NCBI GenBank assembly: GCA_964631945.1
Contig: CAZWAY010000001.1
Location: 1-64,000 of the forward strand
Reading direction: 5' to 3'
DNA: 64,000 nucleotides
From: JABFRZ01 sp964631945
Lineage (GTDB): Bacteria; Planctomycetota; UBA1135; GCA-002686595
Program-made: the position numbers and the translations under genes
The notes under the pieces: generated by a model
Databases searched by the model: none
What the model was told of the DNA's origin: nothing
What the model saw: only the letters and a program-made list of their open reading frames with translations
Part shown: in pieces, positions 55,746 to 64,000 of the stretch
Layout of the letters: every line of letters starts with the position of its first letter
How positions within the stretch are numbered: position 1 is the stretch's first letter

Positions 55746-56288
55746 GTGACCCACGTCTTCGAGCCGGCTCCGAGTGGGCGCGCGAAGTGTCGCGCGTGCG
55801 GCCAGACGATCGCGCTCGCGGAGCTGCGCTTCGGTGAGCGCCTGCCCAATCCCTTCGGGGAGGGCGAGATGACGCTGTGGTTCCATCCCACCTGCGCGGC
55901 CCTCAAGCGCCCCGAGCCGCTGCTCCAGGCGTTCGAATCGACGCCCGCGGAAGTGCCCGGACGCGAGCGGCTGGAACACCTCGCGCGTCACGGCCTGGCG
56001 CACCGGCGCCTGCCGCGGATCGACGGCGCCGAGCGCGCCCCGGGCAGCCAGGCCAGGTGCCGCGCCTGCCACCAGCCGATCGCGCGCGGCACCTGGCGCG
56101 TCCGGCTGGTGTACTTCGAGGAGGGCCGCTTCTCGCCCGGGGGCTTCGTGCACCTCGATTGTCGCCGGACGTACTTCGAGAGCGAGGAGGTGCTCGAGCG
56201 CGTCCTGCACTTCAGCTCCGCCCTGTCCGACGCGGAGCGCGCCGAGCTGAGCCAGGCCTGCGCCGCGCCGGAGGAGCCCGCAGGGTGA
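55746..56288 (+). CDS. protein with two PARP-type zinc fingers
   Basis: 180 aa, starting at GTG 55746. Residues ~8-55 read S-G-R-A-K-C-R-A-C-G-Q-x-I, L-R-F-G, then W-F-H-P-T-C-A. This is the C-x2-C-x(n)-H-x2-C plan of the PARP zinc finger, which binds DNA breaks in eukaryotes. A second copy (residues ~100-140: A-R-C-R-A-C-H-Q-P-I-A-R-G-T-W-R-V-R, then F-V-H-L-D-C) has the same spacing. No catalytic domain is attached. It could be a DNA-damage sensor or adaptor; nothing in the neighbourhood confirms this. Confidence 0.72.
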   Translation: MTHVFEPAPSGRAKCRACGQTIALAELRFGERLPNPFGEGEMTLWFHPTCAALKRPEPLLQAFESTPAEVPGRERLEHLARHGLAHRRLPRIDGAERAPGSQARCRACHQPIARGTWRVRLVYFEEGRFSPGGFVHLDCRRTYFESEEVLERVLHFSSALSDAERAELSQACAAPEEPAG

Positions 56289-56497
56289 CCGCGCCGGCCA
56301 CCGACGACGGACCGCAACGTCCACGGCAACCCACGCTACGAATGGATCACCCGCGGGATCCGCCGCGCGTTCTTGCGCGCGCTCCGGAGCCGCATCGCGC
56401 TCGAGCGGAACATCCGTTGCGTCCCGCGGCCGCCCGCGACGTGGCCCCGCCTCCCCTGCCCGTGCCTCCCCTGCCCTGTCCCCCGGCCCCGCCCGTC

Positions 56498-59182
56498 ATG
56501 CCCGCATCCCACGGCCGTCCCGCGTCGTCTCGTCTCCTGGCTGTGCTCGCGCTCGTGCTCGTCGCGGAGCCAGCGCCCCGGCTGCAGGAGCGGCACTTCA
56601 AGGATCGTGAGCTCGAGCCGCTGGCCGCCGGACTCGCGGCCTGGCTCGAGGCGCGCGCCGAGGACTCGGGGGTGGAGGAGTCGCGCGCGCGCCTGGCGGA
56701 GCGTCTGGCCGAGCTCGAGGGGCCGGATCATCCGGGCCAGTTCCTGCGCCGGGGCGCGGACCTCGGTCGCGCGGCCTGGCTGGCGCGCGGCTACGCCGCG
56801 AAGGACGTGAAGAAGGGCAAGGTCACGACCGAGGAGCTGCACCGCGGCAACTTCGCGGGCGCCGGGCTCGAGTTCGCCTACCGCGTGCCCAAGGACTACG
56901 ACCCGAAGCGCGCGGCCTATCCGCTGCTGCTCACGCTCCCCGACGTGGGCGAACCGCCGGCCCAGCACCTGCGCACGCACTGGATCCACGGTGAGCTGCT
57001 CGAGCACGCGATCCTGGTGAGCCCGCGCATGCCAGCCGACCCGGAGACCTGGGAGCAGGTCGCGGTCGCCGGGCGCCCGGCCGGTCTGAGCCACGTGTTG
57101 ACGACCCTCGATCACGCGCTCGAGACCTTCGCCGTCGACTTCGAGCGCGTTTACGTGCTGGGGCGCGGGCGCTCGGTCGCGGTGGCGATGGCGGCGGGTC
57201 ACCACGCCCCGCAGGTCTTCGCGGGCATCGTCGGGCGCGCGGGCGACGCGGGCCAGTTCGCGCCCGAGAACTTCAGCAACCTCCCCAGCCTGTTCCTGCG
57301 CACCGGAGAGCGCGCCGACGCCTTCCGGCACGCCCTGCGCGCGCTCGGCAACGAGGGCTGCACGATCGAGCCCGAGGACGACGAGGCCGTGGTGTGGGCC
57401 TGGATCGGGAGGCACCGGCGGGCATCGCGCCCGGAGGCGGTGAACGTGGTGGCCGGCAAGCCCTGGCCCACGCGCGCCTACTGGCTGCGCATCGCGCCCT
57501 CCTCGCCCGAGGCCAGCGCGATCGCGGCGCTCGACCGGCCCGCCAACGCGATCCGCATCTCGACCCACGGCGTATCGCGCGTGACGCTGTACCTCGACGA
57601 CGGACTCGTGGACCTGGAGAACCCGGTCCGCGTGCTGGTGAACGGCGTCGAGCGCACGGGCGTGATCCGGCGTGAGCTGGCGACCACGCTGGAGCTCCTG
57701 CGCGACGGGACCAGCGACCCCGCCTGCATGTACGTGGCCGAGGCCAGCTTCGACGCCACGGGCGCGGGCGACACGGACGCGGCCAGGCCCGAGCCCGATG
57801 CGGCCTTCGACGAGCGCTGGACGGCGGCCGGCGAAGTGGCCGCGGAGCTGTGGGCCTTGCACGAGTGGTGCGTGTCGACGGGGCGCAGCGCCCAGGACGC
57901 GCGTGTCCTGCGCCGGTTGCTGCGCCTGGCGCCAGACCACGAAGCGGCGCGCGCGGCCCTCGGCCAGTACGGCAGCGCGGGCCAGTGGTTCCCCTCGCGC
58001 GCGGCCTTCGAGCGCTACCTGCGCAGTCAAGACGAGACGCTCGCGAAGGCCCGCGGCCTCGTGCTGCAGGGCACGCGCTGGATCCACCGCGACGAGCGCG
58101 TGCGCGCCGTGGAAGGCGCGGACAAGGATTTCCCGACGGGCCAGTGGCTCTCCTCCTTCGATCAGCGGCGTCTGCGCGAGGGCTGGGTGCGCCAGGACCT
58201 CGCCTGGATCTCGCCCGCCGATGCGGCGCGCGTGGACGAGGGCCTGTGGCTGGTCGGCAGCGACTGGCTCGACCTCGCCAGCGCCGACCGCCGCCACGCC
58301 TCGCTCGAGGCGATGTGGCACATCCCTCAGCGCGAGGTGCTGCTGCACTCCACGGCGCCGCGCGAGGTCGCGCTGCGCGCGCTCGAGCACATGGGCCGCG
58401 CGCTCGACGACCTGCAGGCGGTCTTCGGGGCCGAGCCGGCGCTGCCGCTCGAGGTCTGCCTGCTGCGCGACGAGGAGCAGTACGACCGCTTCGCCTTCGG
58501 CGATCCCGACGGCCGGCGTCAGGCGACCGAGACGGCGCGCATGCACCTCGTGGAGAGTGCCTACTTCGCCGAGAGCTGGTTCGCGCGCGAGCGCGGCAAG
58601 TCCGTGTTCCGCGGGATGGGCGTGACCTACTGGGATCCGCTGGCGCCGAACGGCGACCTCTACGGCGTGCACGCCGCCCGTCTGGCGGTGGGGCTTTCCT
58701 ACGTCGAGGCCCTCGACCCGAGCCCGAAGACCGTGCGCAAGGCGCTCGCCGCCGGTGTGCGCGAGGACTACCACGCGGCCTACGAGGCCGAGAAGCTGCT
58801 GCCGACCTGGCTGCGCCTGGGGGGCGCGGTCTACGCCCAGCGCTACTTCCGCGACGCGAGCGTGGGCCCGGACGGCGATCCGTGGTGGGCGCGTGCCTGG
58901 TCGCTCGACAACCTGCGCCAGCGCGGCGGCCTGCGCCCGCTGGCGGAGGTGCTCGCGTTCCAGCTCGAGCCGGACCAGCGCGACGATGCGCTCCGGCTCC
59001 TGCTCGAGGCCGGGCTGCTGGTCTCGTTCGTGGTCGACGGCGGGTGCGAGCCCGTCGCCGCCGCACACGCGGAGCTGAAGCGCGCGCTCGCCGCGGGCAG
59101 CCTGCGCAAGGCGCAGGCCGAGGCCCTGACGGCGGCCCTGGGCGCGAACGAGAGCGCGCTGCGCGTCTACGCCGGGCTCTGA
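56498..59182 (+). CDS. large exported protein with degenerate esterase-like domain
   Basis: 894 aa with a signal peptide (R-L-L-A-V-L-A-L-V-L-V-A-E). Residues ~95-300 look like a PHB-depolymerase/esterase alpha/beta fold (F-A-Y-R-V-P-K-D-Y-D, Y-P-L-L-L-T-L-P-D), but where G-x-S-x-G is expected the sequence is G-R-G-R-S, so the nucleophile serine appears lost. Residues ~340-420 form a beta domain. The remaining half is helical and ends R-V-Y-A-G-L, not recognised. A GTG at 56285, overlapping the previous stop, is in frame and could be an alternative start, but it would bury the signal. The 56289-56497 stretch is otherwise empty. Confidence 0.7.
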   Translation: MPASHGRPASSRLLAVLALVLVAEPAPRLQERHFKDRELEPLAAGLAAWLEARAEDSGVEESRARLAERLAELEGPDHPGQFLRRGADLGRAAWLARGYAAKDVKKGKVTTEELHRGNFAGAGLEFAYRVPKDYDPKRAAYPLLLTLPDVGEPPAQHLRTHWIHGELLEHAILVSPRMPADPETWEQVAVAGRPAGLSHVLTTLDHALETFAVDFERVYVLGRGRSVAVAMAAGHHAPQVFAGIVGRAGDAGQFAPENFSNLPSLFLRTGERADAFRHALRALGNEGCTIEPEDDEAVVWAWIGRHRRASRPEAVNVVAGKPWPTRAYWLRIAPSSPEASAIAALDRPANAIRISTHGVSRVTLYLDDGLVDLENPVRVLVNGVERTGVIRRELATTLELLRDGTSDPACMYVAEASFDATGAGDTDAARPEPDAAFDERWTAAGEVAAELWALHEWCVSTGRSAQDARVLRRLLRLAPDHEAARAALGQYGSAGQWFPSRAAFERYLRSQDETLAKARGLVLQGTRWIHRDERVRAVEGADKDFPTGQWLSSFDQRRLREGWVRQDLAWISPADAARVDEGLWLVGSDWLDLASADRRHASLEAMWHIPQREVLLHSTAPREVALRALEHMGRALDDLQAVFGAEPALPLEVCLLRDEEQYDRFAFGDPDGRRQATETARMHLVESAYFAESWFARERGKSVFRGMGVTYWDPLAPNGDLYGVHAARLAVGLSYVEALDPSPKTVRKALAAGVREDYHAAYEAEKLLPTWLRLGGAVYAQRYFRDASVGPDGDPWWARAWSLDNLRQRGGLRPLAEVLAFQLEPDQRDDALRLLLEAGLLVSFVVDGGCEPVAAAHAELKRALAAGSLRKAQAEALTAALGANESALRVYAGL

Positions 59183-59299
59183 TCGCCCGCGACCGGGGAG
59201 CCGTGCCCGCGCGGCCAGTCCTCCGGCCTGCGCACTGGGGCCCATGTCGGGATTCACGCACTCGGGTTGTGATCGCAGGAGTCCCCGCGGAGATCGGCC

Positions 59300-59701
59300 A
59301 TGAAGACCATCACTCGCAGCCACGCCATCGCGGACCTGCGGCGAGAGCTGCTGAAGCTCGTGGACGAGGAGAACTCGCTGTGCCGGGTGGCCGCCCGGCG
59401 CGGGATCTTCTGCACGGGCTTCGGACGCTGGAGCCAGGAAGAGCTACAGCGGCGCCTGCCCTGGGTGCTGCGGCGCGAGCCCCCGGGCACGCGCGCCGAA
59501 GTCGAGCGGCAGGCGAATCGCTGGCAGCTCGGGGGCCAGGACCTGCGGGCCGGGAAGCTGCCCTGCGACACGAGGAGCGACTGCCGCTCGACGCTCTGCG
59601 CAGGCTGGGAAGAGTTCTACGAGAGCGAGCTGGCTCACTTCTACCTGGAGACCTGCGGCGAGGAGGTCCGGGTCGTGCCGGACGCACCCGCCGAGGCCTG
59701 A
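59300..59701 (+). CDS. small Cys-containing protein of unknown function
   Basis: 133 aa, ATG 59300 after GGAGAT. N-terminal helical part with L-R-R-E-L-L-K-L-V-D-E-E-N-S-L-C and A-A-R-R-G-I-F-C-T-G-F, then W-S-Q-E-E-L-Q-R-R; C-terminal part with C-x4-C-x4-C (L-P-C, D-C-R-S, L-C-A-G-W). Six cysteines may bind a metal. The strong ribosome site and ordered motifs argue for a real gene. No family name known to me. Confidence 0.65.
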   Translation: MKTITRSHAIADLRRELLKLVDEENSLCRVAARRGIFCTGFGRWSQEELQRRLPWVLRREPPGTRAEVERQANRWQLGGQDLRAGKLPCDTRSDCRSTLCAGWEEFYESELAHFYLETCGEEVRVVPDAPAEA

Positions 59702-59735
59702 GAACGCGGGCCGGCGCGGCAGGACCGCGTTGCGA

Positions 59736-60122
59736 CTACACCAGCACGGCCCCGTGCTCCCGCAGCACCTGGCGCAGGACGGAGCGGTGGCAGCGTCCCT
59801 CGTCCTCGCAGTAGCACCCGACCGAGAAGTCCGTGCCGTGCGAGAGCGCGGCGAGGAGTTCGAGCACGCGCAACGCATCCGGTCGCTTCAGCTCGCCGCG
59901 GTAGCGGCGAACGAAGGCGCGCCAGGCGCCCTCGCTCCGTGCGCCGAGCGCCACCTTCACCAGGGCCTCGCTCGGCGCCAGGTTCGGCAGCCACACGTCG
60001 TAGAAATCGCGCCGCGCGAACTCCGCCTTCGGCACGCCGCGCGGCGGACGCCGCACGGTGCCGAGGCGCAGGCCCTCGCCCTTCGTCCGCTTGCTGCCCA
60101 GCCGTACCACTCGAATCGCCAA
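59736..60122 (-). CDS. DUF488-family protein (YeaO-like)
   Basis: 128 aa when started at TTG 60122. The family core is visible: A-R-R-D-F-Y-D-V-W-L-P-N-L-A-P-S near residue 35 and C-Y-C-E-D-E-G-R-C-H-R-S near residue 105. A GTG 36 nt upstream is open, but a perfect AGGAGG sits 6 nt before the TTG, and the TTG start (L-A-I-R-V-V-R-L-G) matches the usual family N-terminus. Function of the family is unknown; the C-x-C-E-x4-C-H suggests metal or nucleic-acid binding. Confidence 0.82.
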   Translation of the reverse strand: MAIRVVRLGSKRTKGEGLRLGTVRRPPRGVPKAEFARRDFYDVWLPNLAPSEALVKVALGARSEGAWRAFVRRYRGELKRPDALRVLELLAALSHGTDFSVGCYCEDEGRCHRSVLRQVLREHGAVLV

Positions 60123-60128
60123 CGGAAG

Positions 60129-60134
60129 CCTCCT
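60129..60134 (-). promoter_or_regulatory. ribosome binding site that decides the DUF488 start
   Basis: AGGAGG on the minus strand, 6 nt before the TTG at 60122. It lies inside any longer reading from the GTG at 60158 and so favours the shorter protein. Confidence 0.75.
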
Positions 60135-60177
60135 GGTTGCGGGGCGGGAGTCTGCCACACGACCTCGCGGCGTGGCT

Positions 60178-61359
60178 CTACAGATACCGCATCCAGCGGC
60201 TCGGCCGGCGCACGCGCAGCTCCGCGAAGGCCCGGCAGGCGAACGCCAGGAGCACCACGACCACGAGCCACACGCCGTAGAGCAGTGCGAGGCTCCACAC
60301 GGAGCCCTCCGGAGCCGGCGGTGCTTCCATCGGGTGGCTCGCGAACTGCCACGGGTTCACGCTGCCCTCGCGCGCCCAGGAAACGACCAGCGCCAGGGCG
60401 TGGATCAGCGGGATGTGCAGCAGGTAGGCGAAGAGCGGCTCGCGCCCGAACAGCGCACAGAACCGCACCGGCCACGCGCGCAGGCGCTCGAGCAGCGGAA
60501 TGAGCGCCACCAGCGGCCCGAGCGTCATCAGCAGGAACGAGAGCGAGGCCGGGTACTTCGTCGTGTTCAGGAAGGCGAGCAGCGCCGGCATCGGTCCTCG
60601 CCCCCAGGGGCGCGGGTCGCCGTAGAGGTTCCAGCCGCGCAGCACGAGGAACAGCGCGATCGCGCCCGCGCCGAGCGCGAGGCACAGCCGGTCGCGGCGG
60701 ACGGGCGCGCTCGTCACCACGCGCCCGAAGGCGTAGCCGAGCGCCAGCACCCCGATCCAGGGCACCAGCGAATAGAGCACCGTCAGGTGCGCGCTGCCCC
60801 CGAGCGCGATCGGCCCGGCGAAGAAGCCGACGTAGCCGATCTTCCACAGGGCCGAGCCGGGGCCGTCGCCGAGCCGCGGCAGGAGCTCGCGCAGCCCCGC
60901 GTCGAACAGGTTGTGTCCCCCCACCACCAGCACACCGAAGAGCCCCACCACGGGCGCGGGCAGACGCGCGAGCAGGGCCAGGAGGATCATGCACCAGCCC
61001 AGGGCCCAGAGCACGCCGGCCAGGAGTGCGCCGAAGTCGTCGTTGAAGCTCCACGCGAGCCGCAGCACGCTCAGCTCGAGCACGATCAAGAGCGCCCCGC
61101 GCACGCACAGGTAGCGCGTGAGGCCGCCCCTCCTCTGGCCGCGCAGGAACGCGCTGGTCCCCGCCAGGAAGAAGAACGCCGGAGCGCAGAAGTGCGTCAC
61201 CCAGCGCGTGAAGAAGACCCCGGGCGTCGGCCCGCCGGGCTCCACGCCGGAGAAGACGCGCACGTGGTCCAGCGCCATGAACACGATGGCCGCGCCGCGC
61301 AGGACGTCGAGGGAGAAGATCCGCGGCGCCGCGGGCGACGACGGAAGGGGCTCGCGCAT
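60178..61359 (-). CDS. DUF1624 / heparan-alpha-glucosaminide acetyltransferase-like membrane protein
   Basis: 393 aa with about 10 membrane helices. The start I-F-S-L-D-V-L-R-G-A-A-I-V-F-M-A-L-D-H-V-R is the signature of the DUF1624/HGSNAT-like membrane acyltransferases. T-H-F-C-A-P-A-F-F-F-L-A-G-T-S-A-F follows, with a conserved His/Cys pair at the membrane edge. It probably moves an acyl group to a cell-envelope sugar; the substrate is unknown. ATG 61359 gives the standard N-terminus. Confidence 0.85.
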   Translation of the reverse strand: MREPLPSSPAAPRIFSLDVLRGAAIVFMALDHVRVFSGVEPGGPTPGVFFTRWVTHFCAPAFFFLAGTSAFLRGQRRGGLTRYLCVRGALLIVLELSVLRLAWSFNDDFGALLAGVLWALGWCMILLALLARLPAPVVGLFGVLVVGGHNLFDAGLRELLPRLGDGPGSALWKIGYVGFFAGPIALGGSAHLTVLYSLVPWIGVLALGYAFGRVVTSAPVRRDRLCLALGAGAIALFLVLRGWNLYGDPRPWGRGPMPALLAFLNTTKYPASLSFLLMTLGPLVALIPLLERLRAWPVRFCALFGREPLFAYLLHIPLIHALALVVSWAREGSVNPWQFASHPMEAPPAPEGSVWSLALLYGVWLVVVVLLAFACRAFAELRVRRPSRWMRYL

Positions 61360-61529
61360 GGCGCAAGGCTCCGGCAGTCCCCGGCCGCCGTCAACGGGCG
61401 CTTGCGGGCCGTGCCGTAGCGCGGTGAGCGGCAGGATCCGTGCGGTAGACTGTGCCTTCAGCCGCCGCGCGCGCGCAGCGCCGCTATCTGCGCAGCACCG
61501 ACGACGGCTGGCGGCGGAGCTTGACGAGG

Positions 61530-64000
61530 TCAGCGCGGTTCGCCGGTCAGGATCCAGCCCGCCCAGTCGGAGACCCGGTAGCGTGTCCTTCCGGAAGCGT
61601 CTCGCTCGTTGCGTAGAGCCTGCTTCGCCTCCCAGAGCGCACTGGCCTTGGGCTTCCCTTCGATCCAGATGCGCCGGTAGAAGTCGACCATCAGACTCTC
61701 GGTTGCGTCGTCGGGAACTCTCCAGAGGGACGTGACCACGGTCCGGGCTCCGGCCATGCGCATGGCTCTCTGCAGACTCGCAACTCCTTGACCGGCACGG
61801 TGCAACCCGACGTTCGTCTCGCACGCGGACACGACGGCCAGCTCGCAGTTCGAGAGATCGAGCGTCGAGAGCTCCTCGGCGGTCACCGTTCCCGGGATGC
61901 CGTGGCGAGCGGCTGCCGATCGGTTCGCTCCGGCCAGCGCCAACCCGCAGAGCAGCATCGGGTTCATGCCCCGAACTCGCTCCACGACGTCGGGGCGAAA
62001 CCCGAGTCTCGCTTGCGCGTCCAGCGGCTCCGGCTCGCCCCAAGAGGGGAGCGAGTCGGGCGCGAACCATCCGTGGGTCGCCAAATGCAGGAACCGGGCT
62101 CGCTGTGCCTCGGCGAACAGGCGCGGTCTCGAGGCGTTCGCCCCCTCGAGACGGACGACCGAGCCCTGCTCCTCCGTCCATCGACTGAAGTACGCGACGA
62201 TTCCCTCTACCTCGCGCTGCGTTCCGGGCAACTCCGAAAAGCCTGACTCCCAGGGAGTTCCACGCAGGATCGAGGACTCCCGATAGCAGCGCGGATCCAT
62301 GCGAGCATCGTGGTTGGCATCCACCGCAGGGTTCGTCCTGAAGCTCTGCTCGACCGTTGAGGCCAACATGAGCGCGTCCTCGGGCTCGTCGTCGAAGCCT
62401 GGGTTCGCCAACGCGATCAGCGTGCGCTCTCCGGGATAGGGGCCGGGCGAGAGCAGGAGCTCGAGCAACGTGGTGCGCGCGACGATCTCGAACTCGTCCC
62501 CGAGGCGGAGCTCACCCTCTCCAGCGGGTAGCGCGTCAAGCGGAATCAGATGCACCACGTCGTCGGGACAGACGATCAGGCGCCGCACGCCCGAGAGGTA
62601 GGGGCGAAGGCCATCGAACACTGATTCGCGCAGGGTGGCGCCGACGGCGCGGTCGTCGTCGGCCGCCGCGCCCGGTGCAGCAATCCCGCGTTCGGGCTCC
62701 TCGCCCCCAGCGGAGCCTCGCCTGCCCAGCCCCGCGTCCTGGATCCCCAGCGCCCGCCGCCACGCGCGGACTTCCTCGGCAATTGGGGCGACGGAACCGA
62801 ATTCGACGCGCTCCAACCGCTGGCCCGAACGCAAGACGAAGGCGCAAAGGCTGTCCGCATCGATACTCGTCACCCCCGGCGTACCTCCCACGACCTCGCG
62901 TGCGTAGCGGCGATAGACGATAGCTGCCTCGTCCTCGGCGAGAACTGCCGAGAGCTCGGCCACTCCGCCCGACAAGGCAGCTGCGGTTCCCCCCTGCAGG
63001 CTAGCGGCCAGCTCGAACAGCTCCCGCTCGGCCGTTTCGCGGCGAGCCCGCGCTGCGGCGTAGGTCGCGAGGTCTTGCTGCGCTTCGACCCCGCGCGCGA
63101 GTTCCGCGCTCGCCTCCTGCAACCGTGCGCGCCGTTCCTCGTAGCGCGCATCGGAACGAGCGGCCCTCAGCGCGCGGGCGGAGAGGATCGCCGCGCCTCG
63201 TGTCCGTTCGCTGGCGACGAACGCAGCCTGCTGAAGCACGGGATCGGTCGCGAAGACTCCCAGCCCCGCGGCCAAGGAGAGCGTGCGACCCACGTCCTCG
63301 CCGAGGGTGGCGCAGCGCTCCTCTGCCTCCCGCGGCCCCGCCTCGAGGACCGCCCGTGCAGCCGCCCGGTCCAGCGCGCGGGCGTGATCGAGGGCGAGAC
63401 GCTCGAACGAGACGCGCTCGCGTTCGGTTTCCTCGAGCGCCGCCGACGGCGAGTGGTCGAAGGCGATGGAGAGCGCGATGTCGACGCGCGAGGCCTGCAG
63501 GTCGTGGTGCTCGTCCGGCAGGGTCCTCGTGCTGGCCTCGAGCGCCTGCTGCATGAGCTCGCGTGCACCGGCGCGATCGCCGGCTCGATAGCGCGTGATG
63601 GCGAGGTTGCGTCGTGCCGTTTGCACATGCGGATGATCCTCCGGCAGCGTGCGCTGGAGCGCGCTCAGCGCTCGTTCCTGGAGCTCGAGCGCGGCTCGTT
63701 CCTCTCCTTGTTGCTGCATCGTGGTCGCCAGGTTCAACCGCACGATCTGGAGGTCCGGGTGATCGTCGGGCAACTGTTGGGACAGGACCTCGACCACTTT
63801 CTCCTGCAGCGCGCGAGCCCCCGCGAAGTCGCCCGTCTTCTTCGAGATCACCGCCAGGTTCATGCGCGCACTCTGCAGCTCGCGATCCGTGTCCGGCAGC
63901 ACGCGAGAGAGCACCCCGAGAGCCTTCTCGAAGAGTTCGCGCGCACCCTGCAGATCTCCGAGGCCGAGCAACGTGGCCGCCAGGTTCGTGCGGGCCTGCT
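61530..64000 (-). CDS. TPR-CHAT caspase-like protein (5' end outside the window)
   Basis: About 822 residues are visible; the reading frame runs off the right edge, so the N-terminus is missing. The visible N-part has at least four tetratricopeptide repeats of ~42 residues (x-x-A-R-x-N-L-A, then A-R-E-L-x-E-K-A-L), then a long helical stretch. The C-terminal ~300 residues are a CHAT domain with L-A-T-H-G-W-F (His codon 62073-62075) and S-A-C-E-T-N-V-G (Cys codon 61821-61823), the caspase-like dyad. The dyad is intact, so protease activity is plausible. TPR-CHAT proteins act as peptide- or partner-activated proteases in defence and death pathways, but no gasdermin or other partner gene is in view. 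Confidence 0.9.
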   Translation of the reverse strand, partial: QARTNLAATLLGLGDLQGARELFEKALGVLSRVLPDTDRELQSARMNLAVISKKTGDFAGARALQEKVVEVLSQQLPDDHPDLQIVRLNLATTMQQQGEERAALELQERALSALQRTLPEDHPHVQTARRNLAITRYRAGDRAGARELMQQALEASTRTLPDEHHDLQASRVDIALSIAFDHSPSAALEETERERVSFERLALDHARALDRAAARAVLEAGPREAEERCATLGEDVGRTLSLAAGLGVFATDPVLQQAAFVASERTRGAAILSARALRAARSDARYEERRARLQEASAELARGVEAQQDLATYAAARARRETAERELFELAASLQGGTAAALSGGVAELSAVLAEDEAAIVYRRYAREVVGGTPGVTSIDADSLCAFVLRSGQRLERVEFGSVAPIAEEVRAWRRALGIQDAGLGRRGSAGGEEPERGIAAPGAAADDDRAVGATLRESVFDGLRPYLSGVRRLIVCPDDVVHLIPLDALPAGEGELRLGDEFEIVARTTLLELLLSPGPYPGERTLIALANPGFDDEPEDALMLASTVEQSFRTNPAVDANHDARMDPRCYRESSILRGTPWESGFSELPGTQREVEGIVAYFSRWTEEQGSVVRLEGANASRPRLFAEAQRARFLHLATHGWFAPDSLPSWGEPEPLDAQARLGFRPDVVERVRGMNPMLLCGLALAGANRSAAARHGIPGTVTAEELSTLDLSNCELAVVSACETNVGLHRAGQGVASLQRAMRMAGARTVVTSLWRVPDDATESLMVDFYRRIWIEGKPKASALWEAKQALRNERDASGRTRYRVSDWAGWILTGEPR

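Noticed and set aside
56289..56497. Possible gene remnant in another frame (reads N-P-R-Y-E-W-I-T-R-G-I-R-R-A-F-L)
   Set aside because: Protein-like for about 30 residues only, then proline-rich noise; no start, ribosome site or family match I can defend.

Overview
The window is GC-rich bacterial DNA from a diderm. Signs of an outer membrane are several lipoprotein signals, Tat signals and a beta-barrel encoded next to multihaem cytochromes. There are no rRNA or tRNA genes, no CRISPR array and no phage or insertion-sequence genes. The gene mix fits Planctomycetota best: a type IV pseudopilin with a GAFTLAE-type N-terminus, Asp-box propeller lipoproteins, a TPR-CHAT protein, many secreted peptidases, YfhO-like membrane proteins and an archaeal/eukaryal-type ProRS. 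Myxococcota or a related high-GC group is not excluded, because there is no marker gene that settles it.

Layout. 1-4.1 kb: questin-oxidase-like Tat protein, a DapA-fold protein, an M14 carboxypeptidase and a YbeD-like protein. 4.3-15.3 kb: Asp-box propeller lipoprotein, phnW, a pseudopilin, and two blocks of visibly lower GC. One block is a membrane-anchored protein of unknown function (6554-8419). The other is a three-gene unit (10857-15232): a membrane-anchored beta-sandwich protein, a 202-aa Asp/Cys-rich Tat-signal protein and a radical SAM/SPASM enzyme. Before that unit lies an array of hairpins that share a GGCAGGG core and end, on the minus strand, in a strong intrinsic terminator. 15.3-19.5 kb: rhodanese, DinB-like protein, proS, APC permease.

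19.7-27.1 kb is a four-gene electron-transfer operon: an inner-membrane Fe-S/FAD/di-haem b oxidoreductase, a 23-haem cytochrome, an outer-membrane barrel and a 16-haem lipoprotein. Together they look like a complete porin-cytochrome conduit from cytoplasmic reductant to the cell surface. 27.1-30.2 kb: surface polysaccharide genes (GT2, FkbM methyltransferase, flippase). 30.4-36 kb: a lipoprotein with ten D-L-N-G-D-G-D repeats, a PKD/glycosidase-like secreted protein, and an MFS transporter.

36-45.7 kb: M24 peptidase, pgeF, a 184-bp imperfect palindrome between convergent genes, a molybdenum hydroxylase operon (iorA, iorB, di-haem cytochrome), and a zinc-ribbon/SPFH cluster like Bacillus ydjG-ydjI. 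45.7-56 kb: YfhO-like protein followed by M28, S41, M13 and a second M28 peptidase. 55.7-64 kb: a protein with two PARP-type zinc fingers, a large exported protein with a broken esterase domain, a small Cys protein, DUF488, a DUF1624 acyltransferase-like protein, and a TPR-CHAT protease-like gene cut by the window edge.

The two most noteworthy systems are the Asp-Cys-repeat protein with its radical SAM enzyme, a candidate thioether-type RiPP-like modification system with Tat export, and the electron conduit. All family calls are from reading motifs by eye; no database search was run.
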